A stretch of 21,037 nt of DNA, taken from contig PKXI01000439.1 of assembly GCA_003133425.1 (NCBI GenBank), positions 1 to 21,037 on the forward strand, given 5' to 3'. Positions 7,007-16,289 of the stretch are shown one piece after another (position 1 is the first letter of the stretch; the number at the start of each line of letters is the position of its first letter). Under the pieces are notes generated by a model, which had not been told where the DNA came from, made no database searches, and was given only the letters and a program-made list of their open reading frames with translations. The DNA is from Acidobacteriaceae bacterium (GTDB lineage Bacteria; Acidobacteriota; Terriglobia; Terriglobales; Acidobacteriaceae). The translations under genes were made by a program, and so were the position numbers.

Positions 7007-9856
7007 TCAGCCCGTATTCCTGAGCCCCGCCGAAATTCCACTGATGGTCGCCGCAATGGCGCGGTTTACTGCAGGCGTGTCTTCCCCGGCGCGCTTGCGG
7101 CGCAGCATGTCCACCTGGATCAAATGCATGGGATCCACGTAAGGGTTGCGCAGCTTGATGGAATGCGCCAGCACCTGGTTCGACTCGAGCAACTCGCTTT
7201 GCCGCGTCACCGCCAAAACTGCCCGCACAGTACGATGGAACTCAGCGTCGAACAGGTCGTAGATGCGCTCTCGCAGTTTCGAGTCCTCAACCAGCTCCGA
7301 GTAAAGCCGAGCCGTGGCCAGGTCCACTTTACCCAGCGCGAGTTCCACGTTGCGCAGCAGGTCGATGAACAGCGGAAATTCCCTCGCCATGGTCTGCAGC
7401 AGTTCCAGCGCGCCAGGCCGGGCAAGATACTCCTCTATCGCAAAGCCCACGCCGAACCACGCCGGCACCAGCAGCCGCGACTGCGTCCAGCCAAACACCC
7501 AAGGAATGGCGCGCAGATCAGTGAGCCGAGGTGACGCATTGCGCCGCGAAGGCCGCGAACCGATCTTTGCGTTCTCCAGCTCACCCACCGGCGTTGACTG
7601 CTCAAAGTAAGTCACCACGCCGGGGTCTTCAAGAATGTGCTTCCGGTAAAAGCCGTACGAAAGCTCCGACAACTCGTCCAGCGCCGCCTCCCACTCCGGC
7701 TTCAGCACCCCGGTAAAGTGGCCTTTGGGGTCGCGCGCATTGGGCCGCGCCAGCGCGTCCAGCGAGGCCGCGATCATCAGTTCGAGATTCCGCTCGGCCA
7801 GTACCTCATCGGCGTATTTGAAATTGAGTACTTCGCCCTGCTCGGTAATCCGCAACTGCCCGTCGAAGGAGTCCATGGGCTGGGCAAAAATGGCGCGATG
7901 CGTCGGCCCGCCGCCGCGACCCACAGTGCCGCCACGTCCGTGGAACAGCCGCAGTTTCACTCCCGCCTCGCGCGCCACCACGTGCAGGTCGCGATGGGCG
8001 CGGAAGATCTCCCACGTCGAGGTCAACATGCCGCCATCTTTATTGGAATCCGAGTAGCCCAGCATCACCTCTTGCCAGTTGTCCCAGGTCTCCATCAGCT
8101 TGCGGTAGTCGGGCCGGCGCCACAAATCACGGCAAACTGTCGGAGCATTGCGCAGGTCCTCAATGGACTCAAACAGCGGCACCGGCATCAGGCCCGGATC
8201 GCGCCCCGATCCTTCGACCTTTACGCCGCCCAGTCGCGCCAGGCGAACCACGGCCAGCACATCGTCCACCGAGGCAGCGCCCGAGATTACATACTGCCGA
8301 ATCGCCTCCGGCGAACATCCGTCCTTCACCTCGGCCACTACGCGGAAAGTCTCCAAAACGCTCGACGTTTCAGCCGAAAGGCCGCTGGGCAGCGACGGCG
8401 CCATGGTGTCGCTGATCGTCTCTTGCAGCGCGGTCTGGAGCACCCGCGCGTGCTGCCGGATATCGAGCGTGTGCAAATGGAGCCCAAAGGTGCGGACCTG
8501 CAGAATGAGCGGATCAATGAGGGTCCGCGCAATGCGAATTCCGCTATGCGCGGCTAGCGAAGCGCGCAGCACCTCCAGGTCGCCAAGAAAATCCTCCACC
8601 GAACCGTATGCCGGAAGCACCTGCGCCAGCTTTTCGTGTCCGCGCGACAGGGTGAAGGGCGTCACCGGCATAGAAGCGCGGGCGCCACCAAGGCTCTCCC
8701 CGGCAAGTTCCAGCGTGCGCTGAATGCGCGCCTTCACGCAGATGATGAACCGCCGATAGTATTCGAACTCATACTGCTCGCCGAAGACCTGCGCCTCCGG
8801 CGTATGCACCTGCGCAACGTAAGCCTTCAGGCGCTCCATCAGCGCCTCGCTCACCGGCCGCTGCTGGGCGCTGCTGGTCAGCAGGTCGATAATCAGGTCC
8901 AGTTGCAGTTGGTAGTAAAGCAGCAGGTGGCCGCGCGCCAGTTGAATCGCGTCCCGCGTAACTTCGGGCGTCACAAACGGATTGCCGTCGCGGTCGCCGC
9001 CGATCCACGACCCGAAGCGCAGCACCTGCGGCAGCGCGTGTGCCTCAATTTCCAGACCGTACGATGCCCGCAGCGCCTCGGAGATCTCGCGGTACAGTCC
9101 CGGCAGCGTCTCGAAGATCGACACGTCGTAGTAGTCGAGCCCCATCTTGATTTCGTCGTACACCGTGGGCCGCCGCGAGCGCACTTCATCGGTCTGCCAC
9201 AGGCTCGTAATCTCGGCCAGCACCAGTTGTTCCAGCCGGTCCAGATCCTGTTCGGGAATCGGAATGCGGTCGAGTGTTGCCAGATATTCGCCAATACGTC
9301 GCCGCTTGAACATCACCGTGCGCCGAGCCACTTCAGTGGGATGCGCCGTAAACACGGGGATGATGAGCACCCGCTTCAACCAGTCCATTGCCTCGTCCGC
9401 ACTAATGCCCACGCGCCGCATTTCACAGAGAGTACCGGCCAGCGAGCCGCGCTGGCGACCTGCCCCGCCGCTCAGCCGAAGGGCAATGCGCCGCCGCTTG
9501 CGATGGTTGGTTTCAGCCAGGTTGATGAGTTCGAAGTAGAAAGCAAAGGCCCGCGTCAGCAGGGTGGCTCTCTCCGGCGGTAGCCTGTGAACCCGCTCCA
9601 GCGCGCTGGCGGCATTGCGTGCAGCTTCTTCCGCGTGGCCGTGCGCCTCAGCGTCCCGGCGTCCGATCGTGCCTTGCCGCAGCGCCTCCACTTCGGCAAA
9701 AAGCTCCTCGCCGGCCTGCTCGCGCAACACCTCGCCCAGCAGCATACCAAGCGAGCGCACATCGCGCCGCAGCGGCGCCTCCTTCAGGTCACCGGATTGC
9801 GCTTCCAACTCCGCCAGCCGTTTAGGCCAGCTCTCGGGATTCCACAAAAGGGCCAT
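7007..9856 (-). CDS. ppc: Phosphoenolpyruvate carboxylase
   Basis: The enzyme carboxylates phosphoenolpyruvate with bicarbonate to oxaloacetate and so refills the TCA cycle. The 949-residue product has the family length and motifs: V-F-T-A-H-P-T-E (catalytic His near 172), G-Y-S-D-S-N-K-D-G-G, the glycine-rich loop F-H-G-R-G-G-T-V-G-R-G-G-G-P, and the hallmark C-terminus R-N-T-G. The frame extends upstream to 9943, inside the ABC-F gene, but the ATG at 9856 begins the family N-terminus (M-A-L-L-W-N) and leaves 38 bases between the genes. The ribosome binding site is weak (AAAAGA). It lies downstream of the ABC-F gene and may share its transcript. The two functions have no known link. Confidence 0.96.
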   Translation of the reverse strand: MALLWNPESWPKRLAELEAQSGDLKEAPLRRDVRSLGMLLGEVLREQAGEELFAEVEALRQGTIGRRDAEAHGHAEEAARNAASALERVHRLPPERATLLTRAFAFYFELINLAETNHRKRRRIALRLSGGAGRQRGSLAGTLCEMRRVGISADEAMDWLKRVLIIPVFTAHPTEVARRTVMFKRRRIGEYLATLDRIPIPEQDLDRLEQLVLAEITSLWQTDEVRSRRPTVYDEIKMGLDYYDVSIFETLPGLYREISEALRASYGLEIEAHALPQVLRFGSWIGGDRDGNPFVTPEVTRDAIQLARGHLLLYYQLQLDLIIDLLTSSAQQRPVSEALMERLKAYVAQVHTPEAQVFGEQYEFEYYRRFIICVKARIQRTLELAGESLGGARASMPVTPFTLSRGHEKLAQVLPAYGSVEDFLGDLEVLRASLAAHSGIRIARTLIDPLILQVRTFGLHLHTLDIRQHARVLQTALQETISDTMAPSLPSGLSAETSSVLETFRVVAEVKDGCSPEAIRQYVISGAASVDDVLAVVRLARLGGVKVEGSGRDPGLMPVPLFESIEDLRNAPTVCRDLWRRPDYRKLMETWDNWQEVMLGYSDSNKDGGMLTSTWEIFRAHRDLHVVAREAGVKLRLFHGRGGTVGRGGGPTHRAIFAQPMDSFDGQLRITEQGEVLNFKYADEVLAERNLELMIAASLDALARPNARDPKGHFTGVLKPEWEAALDELSELSYGFYRKHILEDPGVVTYFEQSTPVGELENAKIGSRPSRRNASPRLTDLRAIPWVFGWTQSRLLVPAWFGVGFAIEEYLARPGALELLQTMAREFPLFIDLLRNVELALGKVDLATARLYSELVEDSKLRERIYDLFDAEFHRTVRAVLAVTRQSELLESNQVLAHSIKLRNPYVDPMHLIQVDMLRRKRAGEDTPAVNRAIAATISGISAGLRNTG

Positions 9857-9894
9857 CGTCTTTTGATTATGCACGACCGAATGTAAGGGCCGTA

Positions 9895-11859
9895 TCAGGA
9901 CAGCGCGGCTTGCCCGTCCAATTGCATCATCAGGTCTTCCCACTCGGCGGTAAGCGCGGCCAACTGCTCGCGCAACTCCTCGGCCAGCGTGGTCAGCCGC
10001 TGTGTCTCGGTGGCCGAGACGTAAACGCCCAACGCCGCTTCGGTGTGTGCGATCGCCGCCTCAATCCGCGGAACTTCTTCTTCCAGAAACGCGCAGCGCT
10101 CTTCCATTTGCTTCTGCTTGATCGGATTCAGGCGCCGCGGCCGATCCTTTGCTTCATCCGCCTCGACATCCTCGCCGATGGCCGCAGACGCAACATCCTT
10201 GATCGCTACGGGTGGCAGCTCTTTTGCATGGGATTCCTCCAAAGGGCTGCCGACTGCAAGTCCCTTCCAGCGCAGATAGTCCTCGTAGTTGCCCTCGTGG
10301 CTCGTTACCGTGCCCCCTTCCACCTCCAGAACACGAGTCGCCAGGCGGTCGATGAAGTACCGGTCGTGCGAAACAAAAACCACTGTGCCGTTGAACGCCG
10401 CCAGGGCTTCCAGCAACACATCTTTCGCCCGCATGTCCAGGTGGTTTGTCGGCTCATCCAGCAACAAAAAGTTCGACGGCGACACCAGAATCCGCGCCAG
10501 CGCATATCGATTGCGCTCTCCACCCGAAAGCACACCCAGCGGCTTGAAAACATCGTCCCCACTGAACAGAAAACATCCCAGCAGCGACCGCAACTCAACC
10601 TCAGGCACCTTGAGCGCGGCCCGGCTTATGTCGTCCAGCATCCGCGAGTCGCCGTTAAGCACCTTGTACTGGTCCTGGGCAAAGTACTCACTCAGTACGT
10701 TGTGGCCGAGCTTGACCTTGCCTGCCGAGGGAGCCTCGTCCCCTGTGAGGAGCTTGATGAGCGTTGACTTGCCGGCGCCATTCACCCCCACAAGTGCAAC
10801 GCGGTCACCCCGCTCAATGCCGAAGCGCACCCCCTCGAGCACCTTCTTGGGCCCATAGCTCTTCGCGAGGCCCTCAGCCTCCACAACCATGCGTCCCGAG
10901 GGCGGCGGCTGCGGAAACTTGAAGTGAATTACCGCCTCTTCCTCCGGAATTTCGATACGCTCGATCTTTTCCAGTTCCTTGATCCGCGACTGCACCTGTT
11001 TAGCCTTGGTAGCCTGGGCGCGGAAGCGATTGATAAATGCCTCAAGGTGCTCGATCTGCAAGCGCTGATTGCGGTAGGCTGCCTGTAACTGCGCCCGCCG
11101 CTCATCTTTTTGACTGAGGTATTTGCTGTAATTGCCCTGGTAGATCGTCAGCCGCTTGTTCCATATCTCTACCGTGCGGTCGATCGTAACATCCAAAAAA
11201 TAGCGGTCGTGGGAGATGAGTATGTAACCGAACGGATAGGTGTGCAGATAGTCTTCGAGCCAGTTACGAGTTTCAAGGTCAAGGTGATTCGTCGGCTCGT
11301 CAAGAAGAAGAAGGTTCGGCTTTGCCAGCAGCAGTTTTGCCAGCGCAATCCGCATCTGCCAGCCGCCGCTGAACTCATCCGTCTGCCGCCCCCAGTCTTC
11401 TTTGCCAAAGCCGAGTCCGGTCAGCACGCCGCCCACCTGCGCGTCCAGCGCGTAGCCGTCCAGCGCGTGGAAGCGTTCCTGCAGCATCGAATAGCGTTCC
11501 GCAGCGGCCTCGTACTCCGACCCCTCGTGATCCAGCACGGAAAGCTGCCCGCCCAGCCGCTCGATCTCCCGTTCCATTTCGTGCAGATCGTCAAACACCG
11601 ACAGGCATTCTTCGAAGACGGTTCGCCCGGTCAGCCGCAAACCCTCCTGCGGCAGGTAGCCGATGCTCATGCCCCGCGTCTGTTGCACGCCGCCGTAATC
11701 CAGCGTCTCCAGGCCGGCCAGCACCTTCATCAATGTCGATTTACCGGTGCCGTTGGCGCCCACCAGCGCAGTTTTTTCCTTGCTTCGGATGAGCCAATTG
11801 GCTTCAAGAAACAAGACCCGCGGTCCAAACCGCTTACCGGCATTTTGCAGAGAGAGCAT
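9895..11859 (-). CDS. ABC-F family ATPase
   Basis: This 654-residue soluble protein has two ABC cassettes and no membrane segments. Cassette 1 has Walker A G-A-N-G-T-G-K-S (34-41), signature F-S-G-G-W (163-167) and Walker B L-L-L-L-D-E-P (183-189). Cassette 2 has G-V-N-G-A-G-K-S (358-365), L-S-G-G-E (444-448) and L-L-L-D-E-P (465-470). Between them lies the charged linker of ABC-F proteins (about 245-310, A-T-K-A-K-Q-V-Q-S-R). A coiled-coil tail spans about 580-650, as in Uup and YheS-like members. ABC-F proteins bind the ribosomal E site and modulate translation or relieve stalls, some giving antibiotic resistance. Which subgroup this is cannot be decided by eye. The start ATG at 11859 has GAGGT just upstream. 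Confidence 0.93.
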   Translation of the reverse strand: MLSLQNAGKRFGPRVLFLEANWLIRSKEKTALVGANGTGKSTLMKVLAGLETLDYGGVQQTRGMSIGYLPQEGLRLTGRTVFEECLSVFDDLHEMEREIERLGGQLSVLDHEGSEYEAAAERYSMLQERFHALDGYALDAQVGGVLTGLGFGKEDWGRQTDEFSGGWQMRIALAKLLLAKPNLLLLDEPTNHLDLETRNWLEDYLHTYPFGYILISHDRYFLDVTIDRTVEIWNKRLTIYQGNYSKYLSQKDERRAQLQAAYRNQRLQIEHLEAFINRFRAQATKAKQVQSRIKELEKIERIEIPEEEAVIHFKFPQPPPSGRMVVEAEGLAKSYGPKKVLEGVRFGIERGDRVALVGVNGAGKSTLIKLLTGDEAPSAGKVKLGHNVLSEYFAQDQYKVLNGDSRMLDDISRAALKVPEVELRSLLGCFLFSGDDVFKPLGVLSGGERNRYALARILVSPSNFLLLDEPTNHLDMRAKDVLLEALAAFNGTVVFVSHDRYFIDRLATRVLEVEGGTVTSHEGNYEDYLRWKGLAVGSPLEESHAKELPPVAIKDVASAAIGEDVEADEAKDRPRRLNPIKQKQMEERCAFLEEEVPRIEAAIAHTEAALGVYVSATETQRLTTLAEELREQLAALTAEWEDLMMQLDGQAALS

Positions 11860-11926
11860 CTACCTCTATTTTCGCAGAGTGGCCGTTGGGCGCTGAGAAG
11901 GCGGTTAAGATCGGACCGCATCCACC

Positions 11927-12250
11927 TCAGTCCAAATGGAAGACTTCTTCCATGTTGGCCCACCACTCGCCCTCTTTGCGCATCGGCACCGGGCTCTGCA
12001 TGGGCTCCATAATGGCCCACCACTCCTGCGTCGTCTTATCGGCCGCCATCTTCGCCATGTCGGCGGCATAGTCGGTCCCGTGGTATTCAAAATAGGCGTA
12101 AAGAGTGTGGTCCTTCAGGTAGATCGAGTAGTTGCGAATGTTGCACTTGCGAATCATCTCCAGCACGCCCGGCCACACGGCGGCGTGGTATTGCTTGTAC
12201 TTCTCTTCAGCCTCCGGCTTGAGGCCGATCACCATTCCGTACCGAGTCAT
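11927..12250 (-). CDS. rhaM: L-rhamnose mutarotase
   Basis: The enzyme interconverts alpha and beta anomers of L-rhamnose before isomerisation. The 107-residue product matches the family (about 104 residues): N-terminal R-Y-G-M-V-I-G-L, Tyr18 and His22 in K-Y-K-Q-Y-H (positions as in E. coli RhaM), R-N-Y-S-I-Y, Y-F-E-Y and two W-W pairs near 77 and 96. The frame is open to 12337, but AAGGAG lies six bases before the ATG at 12250, which decides the start. It is divergent from a Gfo/Idh/MocA oxidoreductase gene across 310 bases. No other rhamnose genes are in the window, so the protein may serve a similar sugar from plant polymers. Confidence 0.9.
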   Translation of the reverse strand: MTRYGMVIGLKPEAEEKYKQYHAAVWPGVLEMIRKCNIRNYSIYLKDHTLYAYFEYHGTDYAADMAKMAADKTTQEWWAIMEPMQSPVPMRKEGEWWANMEEVFHLD

Positions 12251-12560
12251 CGTATCTCCTTGCAAAAAATGCTGGCACCGCAATTGCCACGCGCGCACAT
12301 AATGCCTGCACGCTGTTTCCATCCATTTAAACATCATCGCGCCTCGGTCCCGCCGGCCTCCTCTTCCCGCCCCCTCACTTCACCAAGGCAGCCGAAATTA
12401 CCCCTGGCAATTCTCATCGCCCGGCAAGCCCGGTTATCATCGATGCGGACGAAAATTGAAAAACGCTCTGTTCGGAAATTCGGCGCGACCGGATGAGTCA
12501 TTTCCGGAAAGTCGAATTCGTTACCTGGTTTAACAAGACTGTTGCGGATGCGGAGGAGAA
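12251..12560. promoter_or_regulatory. Divergent control region between rhaM and the oxidoreductase gene
   Basis: This region must carry promoters for both flanking genes. Features seen are a perfect 10-base palindrome TTTCCGGAAA at 12501-12510, and GTTACCTGGTTTAAC at 12520-12534, whose ends GTTA and TAAC are inverted. The latter lies 27 bases before the plus-strand start and loosely recalls LacI-family operators. GGAGGAG just before 12561 is the plus-strand ribosome binding site. No coding frame was recognised. Confidence 0.4.
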
Positions 12561-13769
12561 ATGAAGAAGATTTTTACTGGCCGGCGTGACTTCCTGAAGC
12601 AAGCCGGAGTAATGGGATCGATGGCCATGATGGCCGGCATGCCGGAAGGTGCGATGGCGCTTGGTGGTGTCCATGGCGGCGTAGTCGAAGAAGTGGCGCT
12701 GCCCGCCCAGGCCGAAGAGGTCCCCAAAAATCACATCAAGTTTGCCGTGTGCGGCATGAGCCACGACCACATCTATGGCATGATCGGCGCAATTCAGCGT
12801 GGCGGCGGCGAGATGGTTGCAGCATGGGCCGGCGAGCCCGACAAGATTGCCACCCTCAAAAAGCGCTTTCCTGACGTGAAGATGGTCAAGACGCAAGACG
12901 AAATTCTGAATGACGCATCCGTGCAACTGGTCCTGAGTTCGCAGATTGCCAGCGAACGCGCGCCTCTGGCCGTCCGCGCCATGAAGCACGGCAAGGACTT
13001 TCTCGCAGACAAGCCGGGGATCACGACGCTGCAGCAGCTTGCCGAAGTGCGCAAGACCATTGCTGAGACCAAGCGGATTTACGCCATCATGTACAGCGAA
13101 CTGCTGGAGGTGAAGGCGGCCGTTTATGCAGGGGAGCTTGTTCGTCAGGGCGCGATTGGCAAGGTGATCCAGACCATCAACATTGCGCCGCATCAGATCT
13201 TTCAACGCGGGGGCGGCGACGCGGGTGGAGCATCCCAGCGGCCCGAGTGGTTCTGGAATCCCGACCAGTACGGCGGCATTCTCTGCGACATTGGTTCACA
13301 TCAAGTAGAACAATTTCTCTATTACACAGGCTCGAAGCAGGCAGAGATCGTAGAGTCACAAGTCGCCAACGTCCGCCATCCCGACCATCCGCGATTCCAG
13401 GACTTCGGCGACATGGTGCTACGCGGCGACCGCGGCTTTGGTTACGTGCGGCTCGACTGGTTCACGCCCGATGGCCTCGGAACCTGGGGCGATGGCCGCC
13501 TCTTCATCCTCGGTACCAATGGCTACATCGAAATCCGCAAGTATACAGATGTAGGCGTCAAGCGACAGGGAAACAACCTGTTCATTGTGGACGGCAAACA
13601 GTCACGCTACATCGACTGCAACCAGATGCCGCTGCCCTTTGGCCCGCAATTTGTGGCAGACATCGTGAACCGCACCCATCTGGCGCAGGACCCGGAAGAG
13701 TGCCTGCTTGCCGCTCAGCTCGTAATCGAGGCGCAGAACAAGGCAAAGATGATAACGCTGAAGGACTAG
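12561..13769 (+). CDS. Tat-exported Gfo/Idh/MocA family oxidoreductase
   Basis: The 402-residue product begins with a Tat leader (G-R-R-D-F-L-K at 7-13, then a Met/Ala/Gly-rich hydrophobic stretch to about 35). After it comes a Rossmann-type NAD(P) domain (F-A-V-C-G-M-S-H-D-H near 61-70), the family motif D-K-P-G (about residues 151-154), and a C-terminal substrate domain with I-G-S-H-Q-V-E-Q, where the His is the usual catalytic position. The family oxidises or reduces sugars and cyclitols; some members with Tat leaders act in the periplasm with bound cofactor. GGAGGAG lies before the ATG. The gene is divergent from rhaM, which suggests a carbohydrate role. The exact substrate is unknown. 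Confidence 0.85.
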   Translation: MKKIFTGRRDFLKQAGVMGSMAMMAGMPEGAMALGGVHGGVVEEVALPAQAEEVPKNHIKFAVCGMSHDHIYGMIGAIQRGGGEMVAAWAGEPDKIATLKKRFPDVKMVKTQDEILNDASVQLVLSSQIASERAPLAVRAMKHGKDFLADKPGITTLQQLAEVRKTIAETKRIYAIMYSELLEVKAAVYAGELVRQGAIGKVIQTINIAPHQIFQRGGGDAGGASQRPEWFWNPDQYGGILCDIGSHQVEQFLYYTGSKQAEIVESQVANVRHPDHPRFQDFGDMVLRGDRGFGYVRLDWFTPDGLGTWGDGRLFILGTNGYIEIRKYTDVGVKRQGNNLFIVDGKQSRYIDCNQMPLPFGPQFVADIVNRTHLAQDPEECLLAAQLVIEAQNKAKMITLKD

Positions 13770-13779
13770 CGATCGCGTG

Positions 13780-13827
13780 AAGGCTGCGAGGCGAACTGCA
13801 AACTGATGCGTTCGCCTCGCGAGCCTT
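13780..13827. terminator. Bidirectional hairpin terminator
   Basis: The arms AAGGCTGCGAGGCGAAC (13780-13796) and GTTCGCCTCGCGAGCCTT (13810-13827) pair over 17 bases with a single bulged base and a 13-base loop. The hairpin lies between two convergent genes, the oxidoreductase (stop at 13769) and the aldehyde dehydrogenase (stop at 13861). There is no strong T-run on either side, so it may slow polymerase or protect 3' ends rather than act as a classical intrinsic terminator. Confidence 0.7.
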
Positions 13828-13860
13828 GATCAGAGTTCTTGGCAAATTCAGGTTTGAAGA

Positions 13861-16260
13861 TTATTCCCCGTACGGCACCCAGATGTTTTTCACCTGCGTA
13901 GCGTGTTGCAGGAACCAGCGGCCTTCTGCCTGGGCCGGATTGAACCAGTCGTACTCGTGGCCGTCGTTGGTCCACACCTGCTTCATATTGCCAATCGAGG
14001 CGGCTCGCACCATCGCTGCTTCCTCGTTGCTCCTGAAGCACCATATGGCCTCGATGCCATCGTGCTCCGCAAGCGTCTTGCCCAACTCCGCAGGTTTGCC
14101 GGCCACCAGGTTCACAACTCCGCCGGGAAGATCGCTGGTGTCGAGCACTTGGTACACATCACCGAGAATCAGCGGGTAGAGTTCCGAGGGTACCGCAACA
14201 ACTGTGTTCCCCACCGCGATTGCGGGCAGCACAAGTGAGAGCAGCCCCAGTAGCGGCGCTTCCGTCGGCGCAAGAATACCGATGGCCCCCACCGGCTCCG
14301 GCATCGCAATCGTGATATTGCGTCCCGGCGGATGATGCACTTGGCCGTCGTACTTATCTGCCCACGCGGCATACGTGAAAATACGCTCGATTGAGAGAGA
14401 GATCTCGACAGCCGCCTGTTCTTCGCCGACAACCGCAGCTAACCGGTGCGCAATCTCGTCGCGCCGCTGGATCATGTTTTCTGCAATGTAATAAATCACC
14501 TGCGCGCGGCCATGCGCTGTCGCCTTCGCCCAGCCCGAAGCGCCTCGCGCAGCTTCCACCGCATTGCGAATGTCCTTGCGGTTGCCGAGCGGCGCTTCGC
14601 CGAGCAACTGGCCCTCCCGCCCGTAAACCGGGAAGGAATAGCCGGAATCCGGCCGGGCCTGTTTTCCGCCAATGTATTGCTTGACTGTGCGGTCGATAGC
14701 AGAGTCAGCCGGCGTAATATCATCCTCATCGTTCGAAGTGGCGTTTAATTTGTCCGGGCGATTTGTCTCAGCCTTGGCAGCCGGCAGCGAATGCAGCCAC
14801 TTCGGTGTCAGGTACTCCAGCATGCCCTCGCGTCCGCCTTCGCGGCCGTATCCGGATTCGCGATAGCCGCCGAATCCGCATGCTGCGTCAAACTGGTTGG
14901 TACAATTCACCCACACCACGCCCGCCTTCACCTGCGAAGCCAGGTCCAGCGCGACGTTGATATTCTCGCTCCAGATGCTCGCCGCCAATCCATATACAGT
15001 ATTGTTGGCCAGTTCCGCAGCTTCTGCCGGCGTGCGGAAAGTCATGGCCACTAGCACCGGGCCAAAGATCTCTTCCTGTACCACCGTCGCTGCCGGATGC
15101 ACATCGGTCAGCAGCGTAGGGGGATAGTAGCAACCTTTCTCCGGCAACTTGTTGGTCGGCTGCCAGCACCGTGCGCCCTCTGCCACGCCCGTGTCCACCA
15201 TCTTGCGAATGGATTCCAACTGGACCGGCGAAACAATCGCGCCGATGTCGATCGACTTGTCCAGCGGAGGCCCAACGCGCAGAGTTTCCATGCGTGCACG
15301 CAGCCGCGCATAGAGCGTCTCGGCCACGCGTTCCTGCACCAGCAGCCGAGACCCCGCGCAGCATACCTGCCCCTGGTTGAACCAGATGGCATCTACGAGT
15401 CCTTCGACCGCGGAGTCCAGATCTGCGTCATCGAATACCACGAACGGCGATTTGCCGCCCAGTTCGAGTGACAACTTCTTGTGCGATTGCGCTGTGGCCT
15501 TGCGAATGATGCGGCCCACTTCCGTCGAGCCGGTGAAAGCGACCTTGTCGATTCCTGGATGTTCGATCAATGCCTGGCCGGTGCGAGCGTCGCATGTCAG
15601 CACATTCAGCACGCCGGGAGGCAGGCCCGCCTCCATTGCCAATTCGGCGAATGCCAGTGCCGTCAGCGGCGTATATTTCGCCGGCTTGATCACCACGGTG
15701 TTGCCCGCAGCCAGCGCCGGAGCCACCTTCCATGCAAACATCAGCAGCGGAAAATTCCACGGAATAACCTGGCCCACTACTCCGCATGCCGTGTAGTTGG
15801 GAAACTCCGACTCAAGCAACTGTGCCCAGCCTGCATGGTGGTAAAAGTGCCGAGCCACCAGCGGAATATCGATGTCTCTGCTCTCCCTGATCGGCTTCCC
15901 GTTGTCCATCGACTCCAACACCGCCAGCCGCCGCGAGTGTTTCTGCACCAGCCGGGCGAGAGCGTATAAATGCCGTGCCCGCTCGTGTCCGCTCAGGGCC
16001 TGCCAACCGGGGAAAGCTTTGCGCGCAGCTGCCACCGCGGCTTCCACGTCATCGATATTTCCCTTCGCAACCTCGGCAAGGGTGTCGCCCGTAGAAGGAT
16101 CGCTGGTGGTTTGATATTCGCCGCTCGCCGGCTTCACCCACGCTCCGCCGATAAATTCCTCAAACCGGCGATGATGCCGCTCCAGCCATTGCACCGCTTC
16201 CTTTGGATCTTCCGGCGCGGCTCCATATTCCATGGTGTAGAACTTCTCCGCAATGCTCAC
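13861..16260 (-). CDS. ALDH16-like two-domain aldehyde dehydrogenase
   Basis: The 799-residue protein is two aldehyde dehydrogenase folds in tandem, close to the roughly 800 residues of ALDH16. The first (about 30-490) is complete: W-N-F-P near 168, F-T-G-S-T-E-V-G (242-249), catalytic E in L-E-L-G-G-K (Glu266) and catalytic Cys300 in G-Q-V-C-C-A-G, E-E-I-F-G-P-V near 396. The second (about 522-799) is shorter, with A-P-T-E-A-P-L in place of the P-W-N-F-P motif, and no E-L-G-G or G-Q-x-C motif, so it is probably non-catalytic and structural. Known ALDH16 proteins oxidise diverse aldehydes with NAD. The start ATG at 16260 lies 29 bases after the deoC stop, so the genes form an operon. Acetaldehyde from DeoC is the likely substrate, by context. 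Confidence 0.88.
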   Translation of the reverse strand: MSIAEKFYTMEYGAAPEDPKEAVQWLERHHRRFEEFIGGAWVKPASGEYQTTSDPSTGDTLAEVAKGNIDDVEAAVAAARKAFPGWQALSGHERARHLYALARLVQKHSRRLAVLESMDNGKPIRESRDIDIPLVARHFYHHAGWAQLLESEFPNYTACGVVGQVIPWNFPLLMFAWKVAPALAAGNTVVIKPAKYTPLTALAFAELAMEAGLPPGVLNVLTCDARTGQALIEHPGIDKVAFTGSTEVGRIIRKATAQSHKKLSLELGGKSPFVVFDDADLDSAVEGLVDAIWFNQGQVCCAGSRLLVQERVAETLYARLRARMETLRVGPPLDKSIDIGAIVSPVQLESIRKMVDTGVAEGARCWQPTNKLPEKGCYYPPTLLTDVHPAATVVQEEIFGPVLVAMTFRTPAEAAELANNTVYGLAASIWSENINVALDLASQVKAGVVWVNCTNQFDAACGFGGYRESGYGREGGREGMLEYLTPKWLHSLPAAKAETNRPDKLNATSNDEDDITPADSAIDRTVKQYIGGKQARPDSGYSFPVYGREGQLLGEAPLGNRKDIRNAVEAARGASGWAKATAHGRAQVIYYIAENMIQRRDEIAHRLAAVVGEEQAAVEISLSIERIFTYAAWADKYDGQVHHPPGRNITIAMPEPVGAIGILAPTEAPLLGLLSLVLPAIAVGNTVVAVPSELYPLILGDVYQVLDTSDLPGGVVNLVAGKPAELGKTLAEHDGIEAIWCFRSNEEAAMVRAASIGNMKQVWTNDGHEYDWFNPAQAEGRWFLQHATQVKNIWVPYGE

Positions 16261-16289
16261 AGCGTCTCCTTCTTTTCCACGAAAACCAT

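Noticed and set aside
7637..9583. Long plus-strand frames of over 300 codons antisense to ppc
   Set aside because: ppc is unmistakable on the minus strand over its full length. The antisense frames have atypical composition and no ribosome binding sites.
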